Assembly (NCBI GenBank): GCA_963682175.1
Contig: OY821784.1
Location: 28,315,621-28,379,620 of the forward strand
Length of the DNA stretch: 64,000 nt
From: Triglochin maritima
Lineage: Eukaryota; Streptophyta; Magnoliopsida; Alismatales; Juncaginaceae
Reading direction: 5' to 3'
Positions 1 to 12,202 of this stretch are shown one piece after another. The notes beneath the pieces are model-generated. The model searched no databases. It was not told where the DNA came from and was given only the letters and a program-made list of their open reading frames with translations. Position 1 is the stretch's first letter. Every line of letters starts with the position of its first letter. A program made the translations under genes and the position numbers.

Positions 1-1429
1 ATTAAAGGCCAAGTTCCTTAAGGGGGTTGATGAGTTAAACATTAAAACTTTTCTAAATAAAAGAATATCTTAAGCATAAATAAACATTTAACTAAATAAA
101 CATGTAACTAAATAAACATGTAACTAAGAATTGAATGTTTATTAGGGTCGCATTTGAATCCAAGTTACAAGTAATTGTTTCAAAATTACTTTAGATAATT
201 CACATTAAAAAATGTAACTGCATGTGAGAAACAAAAAGCTCAGGATTTCACAAACTATGAAAAAACATATAAGCATTAGCTTGGGTCGCATTGGAATCCA
301 AGTTTCAAGGAATTGATCAAAATTACTTTAGACACTTCACTTTATAAAATGTAACTACGAGTGAGAAACAAAAAGTTCAGGATTCACAATCATGTTGGAT
401 GTTTTTTCTGCATTAAAAAAATTAATTAAGCTAAATCTATAAATGCATGCATTTACTTCATTTTAACAGCAAAATCAGACGTTGGGTTTTGTAAGATAGA
501 AGCTTATAGCATAATATTGTTGTGTAAGATATAAAACTTAGGATTTCTTTTAACTGAATGATTCATATTTCAACAGCAAAATCAGACATTGGTTTTTCTC
601 CATACCATGTAAAATTTCTACCATAAATTTATATCATGCATTTATCATCCCAAACAAAATACGAATATAAATACCAAATCAAATAGAAAACTAAAATGTC
701 AAGTTGAACTCCAAATTACGAAAATACGAATATATTCAAGATGAAAACCAAAAAATCGAAATGTTGGATTCACCAACAATAAACGAGAGGAGAAGTTTAC
801 TAACATAGAAAAGAATCGTTACTACAAGAAAAATCCAAAAATAAACCAAGAAAAACTAACTTAACACTTACATTGCTTAGGAATGTGGAGGAAGACGGAG
901 GAAGAAGGAGAAGAGGGCCGGAGAAGGGGAGGAGAGGTTGGGACGTCGCTGCGGTGCCGGAGACGGTGCAGATCGGTCGGAGCTTAGTCACGGAGGAGGG
1001 TTCGATCGCGGGACGGCTAGGGTTTGGTTGGGTTTTCGTCTGAAATGAATGACAGAAAACGCGTCTGTTCGATTTCTTTAAGACCTATAGACGTCAGATG
1101 TTATATACAGACGACGTCTATACCCCGACGTCCATATGCATGGGGTATAGACGTCGGATGTATATAACATCCGACGTCTATAGATCGACATCTATACCCT
1201 ATAGACGTCGGATTCACAGGGTATTCTACCACCCGATGTCTATAGTTCGACGTCTATACCCTATAGACGTCGGATGAACTTGGTATTCCAATAGCCGACG
1301 TTTATAGTACCACATAGACGTCGGCCATAATAATGACCGACGTCTATTGTATCTTCTATCTACTAGACGCCGGCCTTTATAACGGCCAACGTCTATTGGA
1401 CGACGAGTAAAGCCTATTTTGTACTAGTG
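1..1429 (-). mobile_element. CACTA (En/Spm-type) transposon, terminal part
   Basis: Read on the minus strand, the sequence starts at 1429 with CACTAGTACAAAATAG, a CACTA-type terminus. About 350 bp follow (1080-1429) full of subterminal copies of GACGTCTATA / TAGACGTCGG in both orientations, the usual transposase-binding arrangement of this superfamily. Beyond them lies a GC-rich stretch (890-1030) that looks like the 5' leader of a transposase transcript, then AT-rich DNA to the window edge. The other terminus is not in the window, so size and target-site duplication cannot be checked. TACTACAAGAAAA near 820 resembles a CACTA end but has no subterminal repeats beside it, so I did not use it as the second terminus. 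Confidence 0.7.
145..385. repeat. Imperfect tandem repeat, two units of about 105 bp
   Basis: A unit starting GGGTCGCATTTGAATCC near 145 is repeated, with small indels, from about 283. Both copies contain AAAATTACTTTAGA and GTGAGAAACAAAAAG. A shorter repeat, ACAGCAAAATCAGAC, follows at about 467 and 573. The whole 1-800 stretch is AT-rich with no coding signal. Confidence 0.6.
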
Positions 1430-2581
1430 GCAACATTGTTTATATGGACACAATTAGTTTCCAAACTGACTCAAAACGATACAAAGATTTTAATCATCAG
1501 AACGTTCCTTCATGGAATGACAATATCACATGGAAACCGTAGGAAACCCAACTTAAAATAATACTTGATACCATAATTCAAACTTTTATCTAATTTCCTC
1601 GTCAACTGGACCAACAGAATCACTTATACATATGAAAAAACTTAACATGCTTTTTAAAATCTTTGATTACCTTTTGCAATCAACCTTTTTACAGGCAGAC
1701 CAAAACAAGACACTCAAGAATTTATCAACCTTCAAGATGAATGATAGTAATTTTAGCATTTGGAGAAGCTTTGCGCATTGCTAACAAACCGTCAGAAGTT
1801 CTTTGAACTTCACTTGATGAACATAACCTGGTAAAGGCTACGTTAACCTCTTCAAGTATAGGTCAATTCTGAAGAGCATGTTCAAGAAACTTCATTGCAA
1901 TTTCACTCGTGTACTAAGTAGCCACCCTCAAGAATTTAGGTGTTTGAACTAGGAATCCACATCGCTCAGAGCCTTCAGAAGATCTACACTAATTACTAGT
2001 TGGTTTGGATCGACAGACCTCTAGATGAACAAAATAACAAATAGCAATGTACAAATTAAACAAAGTAATATATTGATTATTGAATTTAAGTAAAAAAGAT
2101 GATAAGATTGACGATCTTACATATATTTCAAGACTTTCCATGAGAGGGAAACTTCTTAGCAAGTATAGTGCAGTTCTATTTTCTTGTGAAGTCAAGGGCC
2201 AATGGATTTTAAGTGTCTTCAATTTATTGAATGTGATGGGTAGGATTGGCTCAGCACAATACGTAGACAGGTACTGCAAAATAGAGCATTTGAAATTTTC
2301 ATCCAACAAATGCAAGCATATCACAGTAGAAAAATATTCCAAAAGATGAGATAGTGTACCTGAAGGAAATGTCAGTCTATATTGAGAACTTCAACTTTGA
2401 AAAGTCCATTTAAAATAGGAAGTAGAATGCTACCATTTTGATTGTCCATATTACCATGTTCAGATTTTTGAATAGGTCTCCGGAAATAAATGTGGACATC
2501 ATCCAAGTTTGGGGTGCTAACGAGAGAAATGGATCTAAAATCACCATCAAATTTAAGCCTCAACAGGTTAGGTGCACAAAT

Positions 2582-4666
2582 TGTTATGTCCCTAACCTTA
2601 CTTAGGGTTAATTTCGAGATTAGTGGAGGCTTTGCATGGGAAATGGAAGGGAAATAGTGATGGTTGATGGGTGTAGGGGCAGGTTACTATTTGGCCTTGG
2701 TTTTGGTTTTGTTGAGGAAACCAACACCATTCTTCTTTCCAACCTTTCAACCAATCTCTCTCTTACCTTCTTCTTCCTTTTCCGACGACCCAGGGGAGGT
2801 GGATGCAGCTCCGGCGTGAGGCATGTGCAGTTGGCGTGAGTGGAGGTCGTGCGGAGGTTGCGGTCGGGCATCGACGTTGAGTGAATCTCCAGCATGCCCC
2901 GTCTTGCATTTGAGGTATGCCGACTTTTTAGTTTGATTGTGGCTCACCCATGTTGGGTGTTGTTGTGGTTGGTCGGAGACCTCGCCGGCAATGAGAAATG
3001 CCATAAAATCGTCAGCTGACGCGGGGTTGGTGCCGACCAACAGTCGACTGGTGCCTTCGGGCGGCCGACCGGTCGCTACTGTGCTGGTGGGTCGGAGGAT
3101 TTACTGTTTGTTTTCGGTCGACCGTTCCGAGTTTTTGGTTCGACCAGAACTTAAGTAAACTTGAATATATTGCATGTTGTTGGACCGATTATTTATCTTG
3201 TTCGACCAATATATGACTTAGACTATCGAGAGATGGTAGTTCTCGGTCGACCGAGTAGACCCTGGTAGTTCTCGGTCGACCGGGACCTCTGAATCGGTCG
3301 ACCGAGTAGACTTGTGTGATTCTGACCAGACTCCGGATTTTGACCCCGTATTTGGTCGACCGGTTTTAGATTGTTGTTTGACCATTTGGACTTAAGTGAT
3401 GCGCAGAGATTTCGACCATTGCAGACTTTCGGTCGACCGAAACTATTGGGAACGGTCGACCAGATTGGCTATTTCGGTCGACCGTTTGTGCGCAGAAACG
3501 AATTCCCAGTCCTTGTGTTGTGTCAACTCTGTCCACGGAAGCCCGTGTCCTCGCTTAGCGCGTGAGCCGGGATGTGACAGCGGGTATGTTGCTCATGCCT
3601 GCCCAGGAACCGCCGTGTGGAAGAGTGTGATACTTGAGTCATGCCACCTCCATTGATGGGCTGTGGTGTGACGTGTTGTTGCTTAACTCTCTGTAGAGTA
3701 GCAGACCCGAGGGATCATGGATCCCAATGCATGTTGATGCATGGCTCGTGAAACATGATGACCCTGCAGACTACGGTCTGGACCTATCCGATGTTGTGCC
3801 GGACGTATGTTGTACTGCCTAGGCTGTGCCGACGATGTCGTCGAGGTTTTTGCCAGTGATGATGGTGCCGACGATGTTCCGGCTTGTTGTTGTGCCATCT
3901 GATGTTGTGCCGGACGTATGTTGTACCGCCGATGTTGTTCCGGTGATGCCGCCGATGTTGTTCCGATGATGATCCCCGATTGGGCACCTATCAAGAGATG
4001 GTTTGACCGACCAGGCTACGGCTCCGTTGGGGTGGTGTAGACCACATGGTTACTTTGCGTGGAAGTGCGGACGCTCCTCACCGATCCCTTTGTCTCGAGT
4101 AGTCGTGTGTGGGGATGCGTCGCGTACTGTCTGTAAGATCGTATGTGCCTACGGTAGGTTTCCGAGGGAGACCGATGTTGTTGCTGGACTGATGTCCTTG
4201 TTGACCCTTTGAGGGTCTTGTTGTTGTCATAGGACTGAGGTCCTGTTTTACCCCTCGGAGGGGATTTGATGCATTGCTGATGATGTCATGACATGCTACT
4301 AGTACGATGGGTTCATTTACTGTATTGTTGTATTCATATAGGCGAGCTTGGCATATTGGGTTTCCTAATGGGAAACTTAGGCATTGTTGTTGATTCATGT
4401 TTCAGGACTGCAGTAGCTTCTGTCGGGTGGTGACAACGGGCACACACATTTTGGGACCAGGGTCCTCTTCGGATTCTTCGAGGTCATCATGATTACTTGT
4501 ATTTGTCTTTCGTTGTATTGTTGTAATCATGTATTTTGACAAACTCTGTTCTATTTTGGTGCACCAACTGATTATATTTATATGAGTAACATTCCCGTTT
4601 GATGATGTGTCTTGAGATCTATTGTTATTTAAATTTCAAAAATTTCCACTATTTCGGGATTTAACA
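2582..4666 (+). mobile_element. Solo LTR, Ty3/gypsy (probably chromovirus-type), inserted in the F-box relic
   Basis: The segment starts TGTTATGTCCC and ends TTTAACA. It is flanked on both sides by the exact 5-bp duplication CAAAT (2577-2581 and 4667-4671). The F-box/LRR reading frame resumes exactly across the duplication. No coding sequence, primer-binding site or second LTR lies inside, so this is a solo LTR left by LTR-LTR recombination. The 3' portion has the TTTCCACTATTTCGGG character of plant chromovirus LTRs. It shares blocks with the inverted LTR at 7818-9759, for example GGTTTCCTAATGGGAAAC. It contains a dense cluster of GGTCGACCG palindromes at 3116-3484. Confidence 0.85.
3116..3484. 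promoter_or_regulatory. Cluster of GGTCGACCG palindromes in the LTR
   Basis: Seven exact copies of GGTCGACCG begin at 3116, 3245, 3274, 3296, 3354, 3431 and 3476, with several one-mismatch copies between them. Flanking bases often extend the dyad to CGGTCGACCG. The core GGTCGACC is self-complementary. Its role is unknown; transcription-factor binding is an inference from density and palindromy. Confidence 0.6.
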
Positions 4667-4954
4667 CAAATCCTCAAGACATTTTTTATACCCAACCTCG
4701 AAAGAGGCGGACAATGGGAAAGTAGTTAATTGATTGAATAATCATCAAGCATTCTATCTAAGGTCAAGTAGTTTCAGTCTTAGAAGTCCCTTGAATTGAA
4801 AAGGAAGCTTTAATATGCATCTAAAAAGTGTCCACGAAGTGAGAGTTTCACAAGAAAATATATTAGGAGGTAGTTTACATATTCCGAATAAATTATATGA
4901 ATAAATGCCAGGATCTTGAATACTAAAATTGTTCAGTGTATCGAACCAGCAAGT

Positions 4955-5660
4955 CAGAGGTGGATCCAGGAGAATTCGGCGGGTGGGGCAGACATACTGG
5001 TTTTTCACCAATTAGGAAAAAAATTAATACTTTTTTGACTTCTAATTGCAATTTAACGTCGTCGACCTTAAACATGATATTTAAAATAAATATATAGTAA
5101 ATAAGAAAATTCAAAATATTATCCTTATTTTAACACTTTTCCAACCCATATTTTCCTTATTTTTAGCAGTTTTCCAACACTTTGATGATTGGTTGAAACC
5201 TCAAACAACCAAATATTTTTCTTACAATCATTCGGTAAAGCTAAAATAACTATGGAATCATTTATCCTGTTTTCAATCTCAATACCAAAATGTTTTCATT
5301 TCCATTTGCATGATCAGGTAAAAGTCCAAAATCTACCTAAGATAACATTTGGTCGCCAAGGTCACCCAATTTCTCACATTGGTAAATCCGTTCTCAGTTT
5401 CAAAATGGTAATCAATCAAAAATCATTTTTACACCACAAACATACTTCATTCGGATTCACATGTTCAACCCTAAAATCATATAATCTCTCAAATCCATAT
5501 TTTGTTGTCATTTACAACCACTAAATCAAATAAAAATTTTATTATTTTGTTCAGTTAATGCATCACCCAAAGCAAGGCGATGATAGAGATTAGATTAATT
5601 AGTTTTTACAGCAAACTATTTCATTTAAAAGAAAGGTGTTGGGTGGGGTTTGGGGTTGAT
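4955..5660. mobile_element. hAT-type repeat (CAGAGGTGGATCC terminus), copy 1
   Basis: The segment begins CAGAGGTGGATCCAGG, similar to the CAGTGGCGGA-type termini of plant hAT elements. It is closely repeated at 62055-62690 over roughly 650 bp. No transposase is visible in either copy. A CCCACGTACAAG..GGGGGCAAA-type sequence read from about 5911 on the minus strand could be the other terminus, but no target-site duplication could be matched, so the right boundary is given as the end of similarity with copy 2. Confidence 0.5.
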
Positions 5661-6557
5661 GGAAAAGGAGAAAAGGCATATTTGAGGTTTTAGTGTTTGG
5701 AAATTTTGGTAGTGTTTCAATTTTTTATAGGGTTTTGTATTTTTTTATAATATTTAATGACTTTCTACGTTGGTTGTCGTGGCAAACGATGTTGTATAGT
5801 TACTATGTCGGTTATAGTGAAAACCGACATATAATAGGGAGACCCAGATCTGCCTAAATCTGGGTGGGAAACTTGCCCCACTTGTCTTGTACGTGGGTTT
5901 GCCCCCGCTTGCATTATTTGATAATGTAGTTTTTCTCGACAATCATATTCCACCCCGTGCTTAATTATCATTGTATCTTAATTCTTGCACACTAGGAGCA
6001 CCTGATAGAAGACCGCACCGGGCACTTCTGCTACATGGTACGTACCAATATGGGTTGCACATTGTAAACTAGTAGGGATCGTCACCTTGATATCTTCCAA
6101 GTATCATTAACAATATATAACAATAACATATAATATTTATTTATATTAAGCATGCTCTCAAAGACACACTTCAACCTCACAAGATATATATTAGTCATAT
6201 CAATCATATTTGGACCCTTCAATGGTTGTTAAAGTCATGCAAAAAACAATGTTGTGAAAGACATCCTCCAATTAACCTCACAAGATCCTCTACATTATAA
6301 CTTCATATAAACCCTAAGTTCATCAACTTGCGAATTTGCCATGTGTTTGTTGATATGGACTGCCACCAGATGCAGTTTGTTCAGATAATAGAGATGCATA
6401 ACACAAAAGCCTTAGGGTTTTGGTACTTCCACAAAACCAAAATAACATAACGTTATAACAGGATATTGAAGAGTATTGTTTATATGTATATTTGGGTGAT
6501 TCTTGATTTAATTGTGTGTGTGTGAGAGAGATATTAATGTTGAACATGAACATATAG
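5661..6557. other. Non-coding AT-rich stretch
   Basis: No gene is recognised. The short open frames here are not supported by codon pattern or known motifs. A small region around 5760-5930 has an imperfect inverted repeat around CCGACATA and may be transposon-terminal DNA. Confidence 0.4.
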
Positions 6558-6691
6558 ATCTCAGAGAACCAGACCATTTCTCCGGGTGAGCCATCGACAA
6601 CAATTCCGAGAACGCTCGAGCTTGAGCTCTTCCCAACCCAGCATAACCTCCAGAATTATCCTAAGCTTAAAGGCCACGGTTTTCAACTATG
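6558..6691 (+). CDS. Possible isolated exon of an unrecognised gene
   Basis: An open stretch follows an acceptor-like CATATAG (ending 6557) after a pyrimidine/TG-rich tract, and ends at a donor-like CTATG/GTAACT. It would encode about 44 residues including TTIPRTLELELFPTQHN. The acidic LELELFP stretch resembles EAR-like or activation motifs, but I cannot assign a family. Neighbouring exons were not found, so this may be a gene relic or chance. It lies upstream of the duplicated segment beginning near 7488. Confidence 0.2.
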
Positions 6692-7325
6692 GTAACTCAC
6701 ATTAACCACCTTTCATCTAGCATTCTAGTAAGTTAGTTAAACACAATTGCATGTTGTATCCTCTAGGATCGAGTGATTCCACATAATATACTCGTTTCTT
6801 TCGCCCTTTGATTGGTATTACATTGACCGATTTGTTCGACATTTGGAATTTCGGAACCACAACTCTAGTTCTTTCTCTTGCAAATACAAAATTAAAGTTT
6901 AATTTGCTTCTACCAATTAAAAAATTACATTACAAGTTTGTTTGAAGAGTCCTCTAATCTTTGGAGAAGTCTTGCTCTTTATCCGACTAACCACCCGAAA
7001 TTTTTGGGAGATATGAAAGATTTCATACTTGGGATGATTTGGGTCATTGGTCTCACACTCTATAAATCCATACTGCATATGTACTGGATTTCAGTTCCTT
7101 CAGTTTATATATTTGGAGTGTTTGGATATAATATTTAAACATATAAGGTGTGGTTGCTTGTTTGACTATTAATTTGAGACTTTGTTCAGGTATTGATGAA
7201 GATATATTGTGTTATATATATGTAATAATATTGGACTTTGTAATGTGATGTATTTTTGGTTTGACTCAACTAAAACTAATGCCTCAAATCACAAATTTAA
7301 GCTTCTCAATTGTACATCATTTTGT
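6692..7325. other. No recognisable gene
   Basis: AT-rich sequence with short open frames only; nothing with recognisable domains or repeats. Confidence 0.4.
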
Positions 7326-7612
7326 TTAGACGTAGTTGGTAGTTGTAAATACAGTGAAAAATGTTATACCACAGTAAAGCCCATATGGCGACGACATGCT
7401 GAATTTGAGCCATGAAAAATAACATTTAGGCCTATAAGCTTTTACACATTCAAACTCATATTGCCCAAGGATAGTTTTATTTGTAAGTTGTAAATCACAC
7501 CTTTGAAATTTGTTCACAGCATACGCAAAACACATCCATAGATATCCTTATCTTTCAACACACTGCCAAAACTAACCATAACACGTGAAAAGATCATCAT
7601 TTTCCACACTCA
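7326..7612 (-). pseudogene. Relic of an unrecognised protein, paralogous to 41404-41805
   Basis: The open frame contains FAYAVNKFQRCDLQL. The same protein segment occurs in the longer frame at 41404-41805 as FVYIANKFQRCDLQL, with upstream similarity VENDDLFTCY versus VEKDDLFTCY. At 7488-7612 the two loci match at the DNA level. Here the frame is broken by a stop and a shift just upstream of MCFAYAV, so it is decayed. Downstream codons of the two copies differ. The family is not identified; an F-box-associated C-terminal region is one possibility, held weakly. Confidence 0.4.
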
Positions 7613-7817
7613 CGATTGATTCTCCTAGGTATGTAACGTGAGTACGCAACACTCGATCGATTAATTGTCATAATGGTTCTGCCACCAGTCCACCACATGC
7701 TTGCAATAGAATAAACCCTAACAACTGATCTCTTATTTTTATCAGCAACAATGAAACTTGCCCTTGGTGGTTATCATCTATCGACAACAATATCTTTTTT
7801 CTTTTCAACACCTCCCC

Positions 7818-9759
7818 TGTAACGTCCCCCAAAACAATGGAATTTAAACATTAAAAGATATTCAAAAGACATCAACATGAGGACGCTACTCAAAGTATAT
7901 ATACCAAAAGGTGAACCGAATACAAGAGTTGTCAAAGATATGACTACATCAAAGTACAACAGACATGGATACATGTAATCATAACAACCTCAAAATAGAC
8001 TTGAGGATTCGATTCCTAGATGTACTTGTTCAGTCACCATCCGCTCAACACCTATAAGGTCTCGAAAAGAAACATGAATAACAATGCCTGAGTTTCCACA
8101 AGGAAACCCCGTATACTAAGCTCACCTACATGCACATGCATAACAATACATGACCTATCATACTAGTATCATGACAACATATAAAATGCAACAGTCATCT
8201 CCTCACTCAATTGTCACAAGGTCATAAGTCTCAACATCATAGGGCATCCAAAAATTCCCACCGCAGGCACGTACGGTCATACGGAGAGTACGCGACACAT
8301 TCCCACTTGCCGCTACACTAGCATGAGGGTTCGGTGAAGGTGACATGCATTTATGAGTCATCATCAGATCTGATCCCGTGGTCGCAATGCCACACCCGCC
8401 ACAACCATCACTCTGGTCAGCCATACTCACCGAGCCGTGCCACAGCCCGGACGATCATACCCGCCGGAACATCATTGGTCGGTCATCTTCGTCGCCACAC
8501 AGGCTAGACGATCATCACTTTTTCCACAAAGGCTAACGATCATCTTGCTCCATAGAGCCACATATATACTATGCAAATGGGAACTATGGTCCCTCAGGTC
8601 TACTACATAGGGTCTCAATGCATATGTCATGAAATCATAATAGTCGTAATAGTAGCTCACGCGCCAACGTGCTCATAAACATAAATAATAATTCTGTGCA
8701 CTAACGGTCAACTGAAAAAGGTCAAGCGGTCGATCGATTGGTCGTTAATATCGGTAAAGGGTTCAACCAGCAACCTACCTGTCGAACAAAAATACACCAA
8801 AATAGTCGAACAAAAGTCATCAGATGGTCAACCGTTTGGAAGGTCTACGCCTCAAATAATATTAAACAAATCATCCTAACGGTCGAACGAAAAAGGGGTT
8901 CCGGTCGACAAAAAATAACAGGAACTTCCTACGTTTTCTCAAAGCAAACACCTGTCGAACCAAAATACAACCGATCAAACTAACATTAAGTTCACTTAAG
9001 TTATCGGTCGAACCAATCTTAGGACGGTCAACCATCTAGATGGTCTAGACCCCCAATAGACTTACTTAGATCTAATCGGTCGAATGACAAGGGGGTCTCG
9101 TTCGACTGAATATAATAGAGTCATCTTCTTCTCGTGAAATCAATCATAACCGGTGGACCGCCCGTAGGCATCGTTTGACAGGTGCAGGTATAAATCGCAG
9201 ATTTACACTAAGACCGGTCGACCAATACCAACACCAGTCAACCTTCCAGTACAGCAACCCTGCTACAGCTTGCATCGACGAGGTCTCCGACCTCTGACGA
9301 CACCCACGACCACCCACACACATCATATGCGAACATCTAATTGAACATGGCATACCTGTTTGACGCTCGATGAAGCTCCTAATGCCATCGACGATCTCCT
9401 CTTCCCTTCTTCTCACTTCCACCAAACCCAACTTGCAGGAACTCGAATCTTCTTCTGTGCCCTCTTCCTTTCCTTCTTCTGATTCTTCCTCAACTCTTCT
9501 CGACTCTCTCTCAATCACCTTATCTTGCTTGGTTTCCTGACTTCACTTTCTTTCAACATTTTATCTTCTCTTCAACAAAACACCAAACTTCTCAACTACT
9601 TTCTTTCTTCACCAAAACCACCCTTTTATAGCCCCCAAAGACACCACCATTCCTCCCTCCTCTCACACACCTACAAGTGTTAAGGCATCGATAATTTGCA
9701 CCAAAACCCAACTAACTCAACAAATTACTTTTAGGTCCTCAAAGACTTAGGTTAAAACA
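7818..9759 (-). mobile_element. Solo LTR, Ty3/gypsy (chromovirus-like), minus orientation
   Basis: Read on the minus strand it starts TGTTTTAACC at 9759 and ends GGGGGACGTTACA at 7818. Both sides carry the exact duplication TCCCC (7813-7817 and 9760-9764). The paralogous stretch near 41720-41745 reads TTTTCAACACATCCCCGG without the insertion, an empty-site control. A TATA-like box, TATAAAAGG on the minus strand, is at about 9625. Degenerate GGTCGA motifs are spread over 8700-9240. No internal coding region or second LTR is present. The first 500 bp of this LTR (minus sense) are also contained in the tandem duplication. Confidence 0.8.
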
Positions 9760-10075
9760 TCCCCGACCCCTTGTCCCAATGTTAATATTAATTTTTTGTT
9801 TATTTTTATTGCTTGGAGCCGTAACTAGGCCCTCCTACACCTTTATCAAACCTTATTTTCACCAATTAATAGCCACTAATTCATGACTCACGATGCATTA
9901 ACATTACAACATATTAACAACAACATTAGTCATAAATTGTAACGGATACCCTAAAAGCAAACCAATAAAATCCTTGTCCTAACACAAGTAACATGTAGAT
10001 GAGGGACTAACATATATAGACACACTGATGTAAAGGCAAACCAACCTCTTAGGATGTAATTGACATCACTCACCT
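9258..10075. repeat. Tandem duplication, copy A1 (about 0.82 kb)
   Basis: This copy covers the 5' third of the minus-strand solo LTR plus about 310 bp of flank up to AATTGACATCACTCACC. It is repeated directly after itself as copy A2. Landmarks in both copies are ATCGACGAG..TCTC.GACCTC, CCTTGTCCCAATGTTAATATT, GCTTGGAGCCGTAACTAGGCCC, and the block containing CCTCTTAGGATGTAATTGAC. The short minus-strand open frames ending LRGWFAFTS and LRGWFGFTS come from this repeat and are not considered genes. Confidence 0.75.
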
Positions 10076-10652
10076 TGTTGCACCTTGACATCGACGAGAT
10101 CTCTGACCTCCGACGAGGCCCATGGCCACCCACACATCATGTGTGAACATCTAATTGAACTTGGCATACCTCTTTGACACTCGACGAAGCTCCCAATGTT
10201 TCCGGAGATCTCCTCTTCCCTTATTCTCACTTCCGGCGAACCCGACTTGCCGGAACTCAAATCTTCTTTATGTTGACTTTTAGGCCTTAATCCATGTTTT
10301 GATGATTTAATCAACCTAATCTTAATAACAATCAAATGTAGTGTAGCACACATTATCATGGCATACATATTGTATTGTTCTAACATCTACAAGTGATTAA
10401 GACTCAAGGAATAAAGGAATCCAAGTCAAGATATGTAATCAAGCTTTTTAAAGACATGTAATTATGTATTTCTTTTGAGTCTTAGGAACTTGTGTATACT
10501 TGAGCATACTAGAGTAAATAATTAATCACATACACACTAGGTTCCTTATGGAAGTCACACACAAAATTTCACATCAATTGGACATCAATAGATCACTTAA
10601 ACCTTAGCCGGAAAATCACTTAAAACCAAACCTTGATTTCCTATGCTAAACG

Positions 10653-11130
10653 GTCGACCGAACTAGTTCTCAGTTCGACCGTTTACAACAGAGTCTCATA
10701 GTGTATTTTCCTTGTTCCACCGTTCAACCGGTTTTGACCTTGCGGTCGACTGTGCCCGTAATTTCATATGGCCGATATACTTGTCGTATTCTTCCAACGG
10801 TCGTATTCGTATAAAATCAACCTATCCCCAGAATACAATTTGCCACCAGTTGAACGTTGACCTTAGAAGGGTCGACCGAATGAAGACATCTCTTGAACCC
10901 TGTAGAGCCTGGAAGTTTCCGGTCGACCGTTCCCTAGTCATTGGTCGATCGTTCGTTTCTGAACTTTCTTGGACAATATTTATGGACTGCCTAAACGGTC
11001 GACCGTCTCAAATTTAGTTCGACCGTTCAATTAAGTGAACTTAAGTTATAGCCTTGTTCATTCGACCGTTTTGTTCCTGGACGTCTCTGGACTTTTCTGG
11101 ACATTCTTTCTGGACGTCATTAGGTCGACC
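10653..11130. promoter_or_regulatory. GGTCGACCG palindrome cluster upstream of the LTR TATA box
   Basis: Exact GGTCGACCG copies begin at 10653, 10870, 10921 and 10997, with degenerate copies up to about 11130. They sit roughly 100-580 bp upstream of the TATA box at 11228, the position expected of U3 enhancer elements. Confidence 0.6.
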
Positions 11131-11227
11131 AAACTTAACCCGAACTGTGACCTGCTCAATTATGTTTTGTGTATCTTACACAAACAACTTCTAATTATAT
11201 CCCAACGACTATAAGTCTCTTAAAGCT

Positions 11228-11235
11228 TATAAATA
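11228..11235 (+). promoter_or_regulatory. LTR TATA box
   Basis: TATAAATA in the context AGCTTATAAATAGGTG. It is conserved in position in the two sister LTRs (56731-56738 and 60552-60559). Confidence 0.65.
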
Positions 11236-12202
11236 GGTGTTACCAAAACACAATTCAACAACTCTTACACTCCATATTGTCATATACATCTAAGAGAAAC
11301 TCCCAAGCTTTCAATTCCCAATCCTACCCTCGAAGCCTAAATTCCACACCTTTGATCATTGATATATCTCACTCAAAGTGTGCCCAAGTTAGAGAGTGTT
11401 GTTCCACTCAATCTTGCTGTCAGAAGAAGTAGAGGTTTTGGTGAAAGCCCGAAGCATCCCTCTCGGATTGTGAGAGGAGGAACCAAAGTTCACGAGGTTG
11501 TTCGCGGAGCTTGCTTTGTAAGGCGTTGTCTCCTGGCCCGGAACGGGGAGCGGATAGTGAATTCGTGAGTGGAGCTCATGGAGTCGAGCGGAGGTTGGAA
11601 GAGAGAAAGTAGGTGGGAGACGAACCTCTATAAAAATCCTCATGTCCATTGTGGTTTGCATTGCTTTTCCCTACTTGGTTTAATTTGTTTCTTCTGCATC
11701 TTGTTTTTAAGTAGGGTTTTAGCGCAAAAGTGATTAGAATTAGCGATCCATAACGATCCTACACTTCCGTCCTCTCTTCCTTTCCTTTTTCTCCTTCTTC
11801 TGATTCATCCTCAACTCTTCTCGATTCTCTCTCAATCACCTTGTTTCGCTTGGTTTCCTTACTTTTCTTTCTCTCAATCTTCTCTCCTCTTCAACCAAAC
11901 ACCAAACTTCTCAACTCCTTTCTCTTTTCACCAACACCACCCTTTTATAGCCCCCAAAGCCATCGCCATGCCTCCCTCCTTTCACACACCTACACGTGTT
12001 AAGGCATGGGTAATTTGCACCAAGACCCAATTAACTCAACAAATTACCTTTAGGTCCTCAAAGACAGGTTCTAACATCCCTGGTCCCTTGTCCCAATGTT
12101 AATATTCACTGCTGGAAAAAAGAGTTTTCACGTCGTTTTTTTTACTATATCACGTCGGGTTTAGTTTTCCAATAGACCGACGTCGTATTTGGGAGATGTA
12201 AT

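Larger units (their letters stand above)
1725..4954 (-). pseudogene. F-box/LRR/FBD-type gene relic, split by a solo LTR
   Basis: Minus-strand pieces read in order as a plant F-box/LRR protein of the FBD class, normally a substrate-receptor subunit of SCF ubiquitin ligases. An LRR piece at 4754-4954 contains KLPPNIFSCETLT and LLRLKLLDL. It continues past an inserted LTR at 2372-2576 with APNLLRLKFDGDFRSISLV, which reads in frame when the insertion is ignored. A further LRR piece at about 2110-2342 ends at ESLEIY, followed by a GTAAGA splice donor. The last exon (1725-1990) has the FBD-like AMKFLEHALQN and LEEV and ends at a stop at 1725-1727. The F-box itself is not seen; the upstream side is cut off by a hAT-type repeat at 4955. 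In-frame stops also occur in the FBD exon, so the gene is dead independently of the insertion. Family assignment is by recognition of motif style. Confidence 0.7.
10271..11763 (+). mobile_element. Solo LTR, SIRE-like Ty1/copia family
   Basis: The segment starts TGTTGACTTTTAGGCCTTAAT and ends ACGATCCTACA. The same start, end and body appear as the two LTRs of the element at 55814-61077. Flanks are CTTTA and CTTCC, a degraded 5-bp duplication; copy A1 has CTTCT at the empty site. The order of parts is a palindrome cluster (10653-11130), TATAAATA at 11228-11235, then a transcribed part. No internal region is present. Confidence 0.85.

Noticed and set aside
819..1429. A complete 0.6 kb CACTA element from TACTACAAGAAAA to 1429
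   Set aside because: The size matches the other small CACTA, but the left end lacks subterminal repeats and the 3-bp flanks do not match.
3683..3994. Minus-strand His/Gln-rich open frames
   Set aside because: They lie inside the solo gypsy LTR over GATGTTGTGCCG-type repeats; compositional.
9144..9518. Minus-strand 124-codon Glu/Arg-rich open frame
   Set aside because: It lies inside a solo LTR over purine-rich DNA, and its duplicate in copy A2 is not kept as a frame. Compositional.
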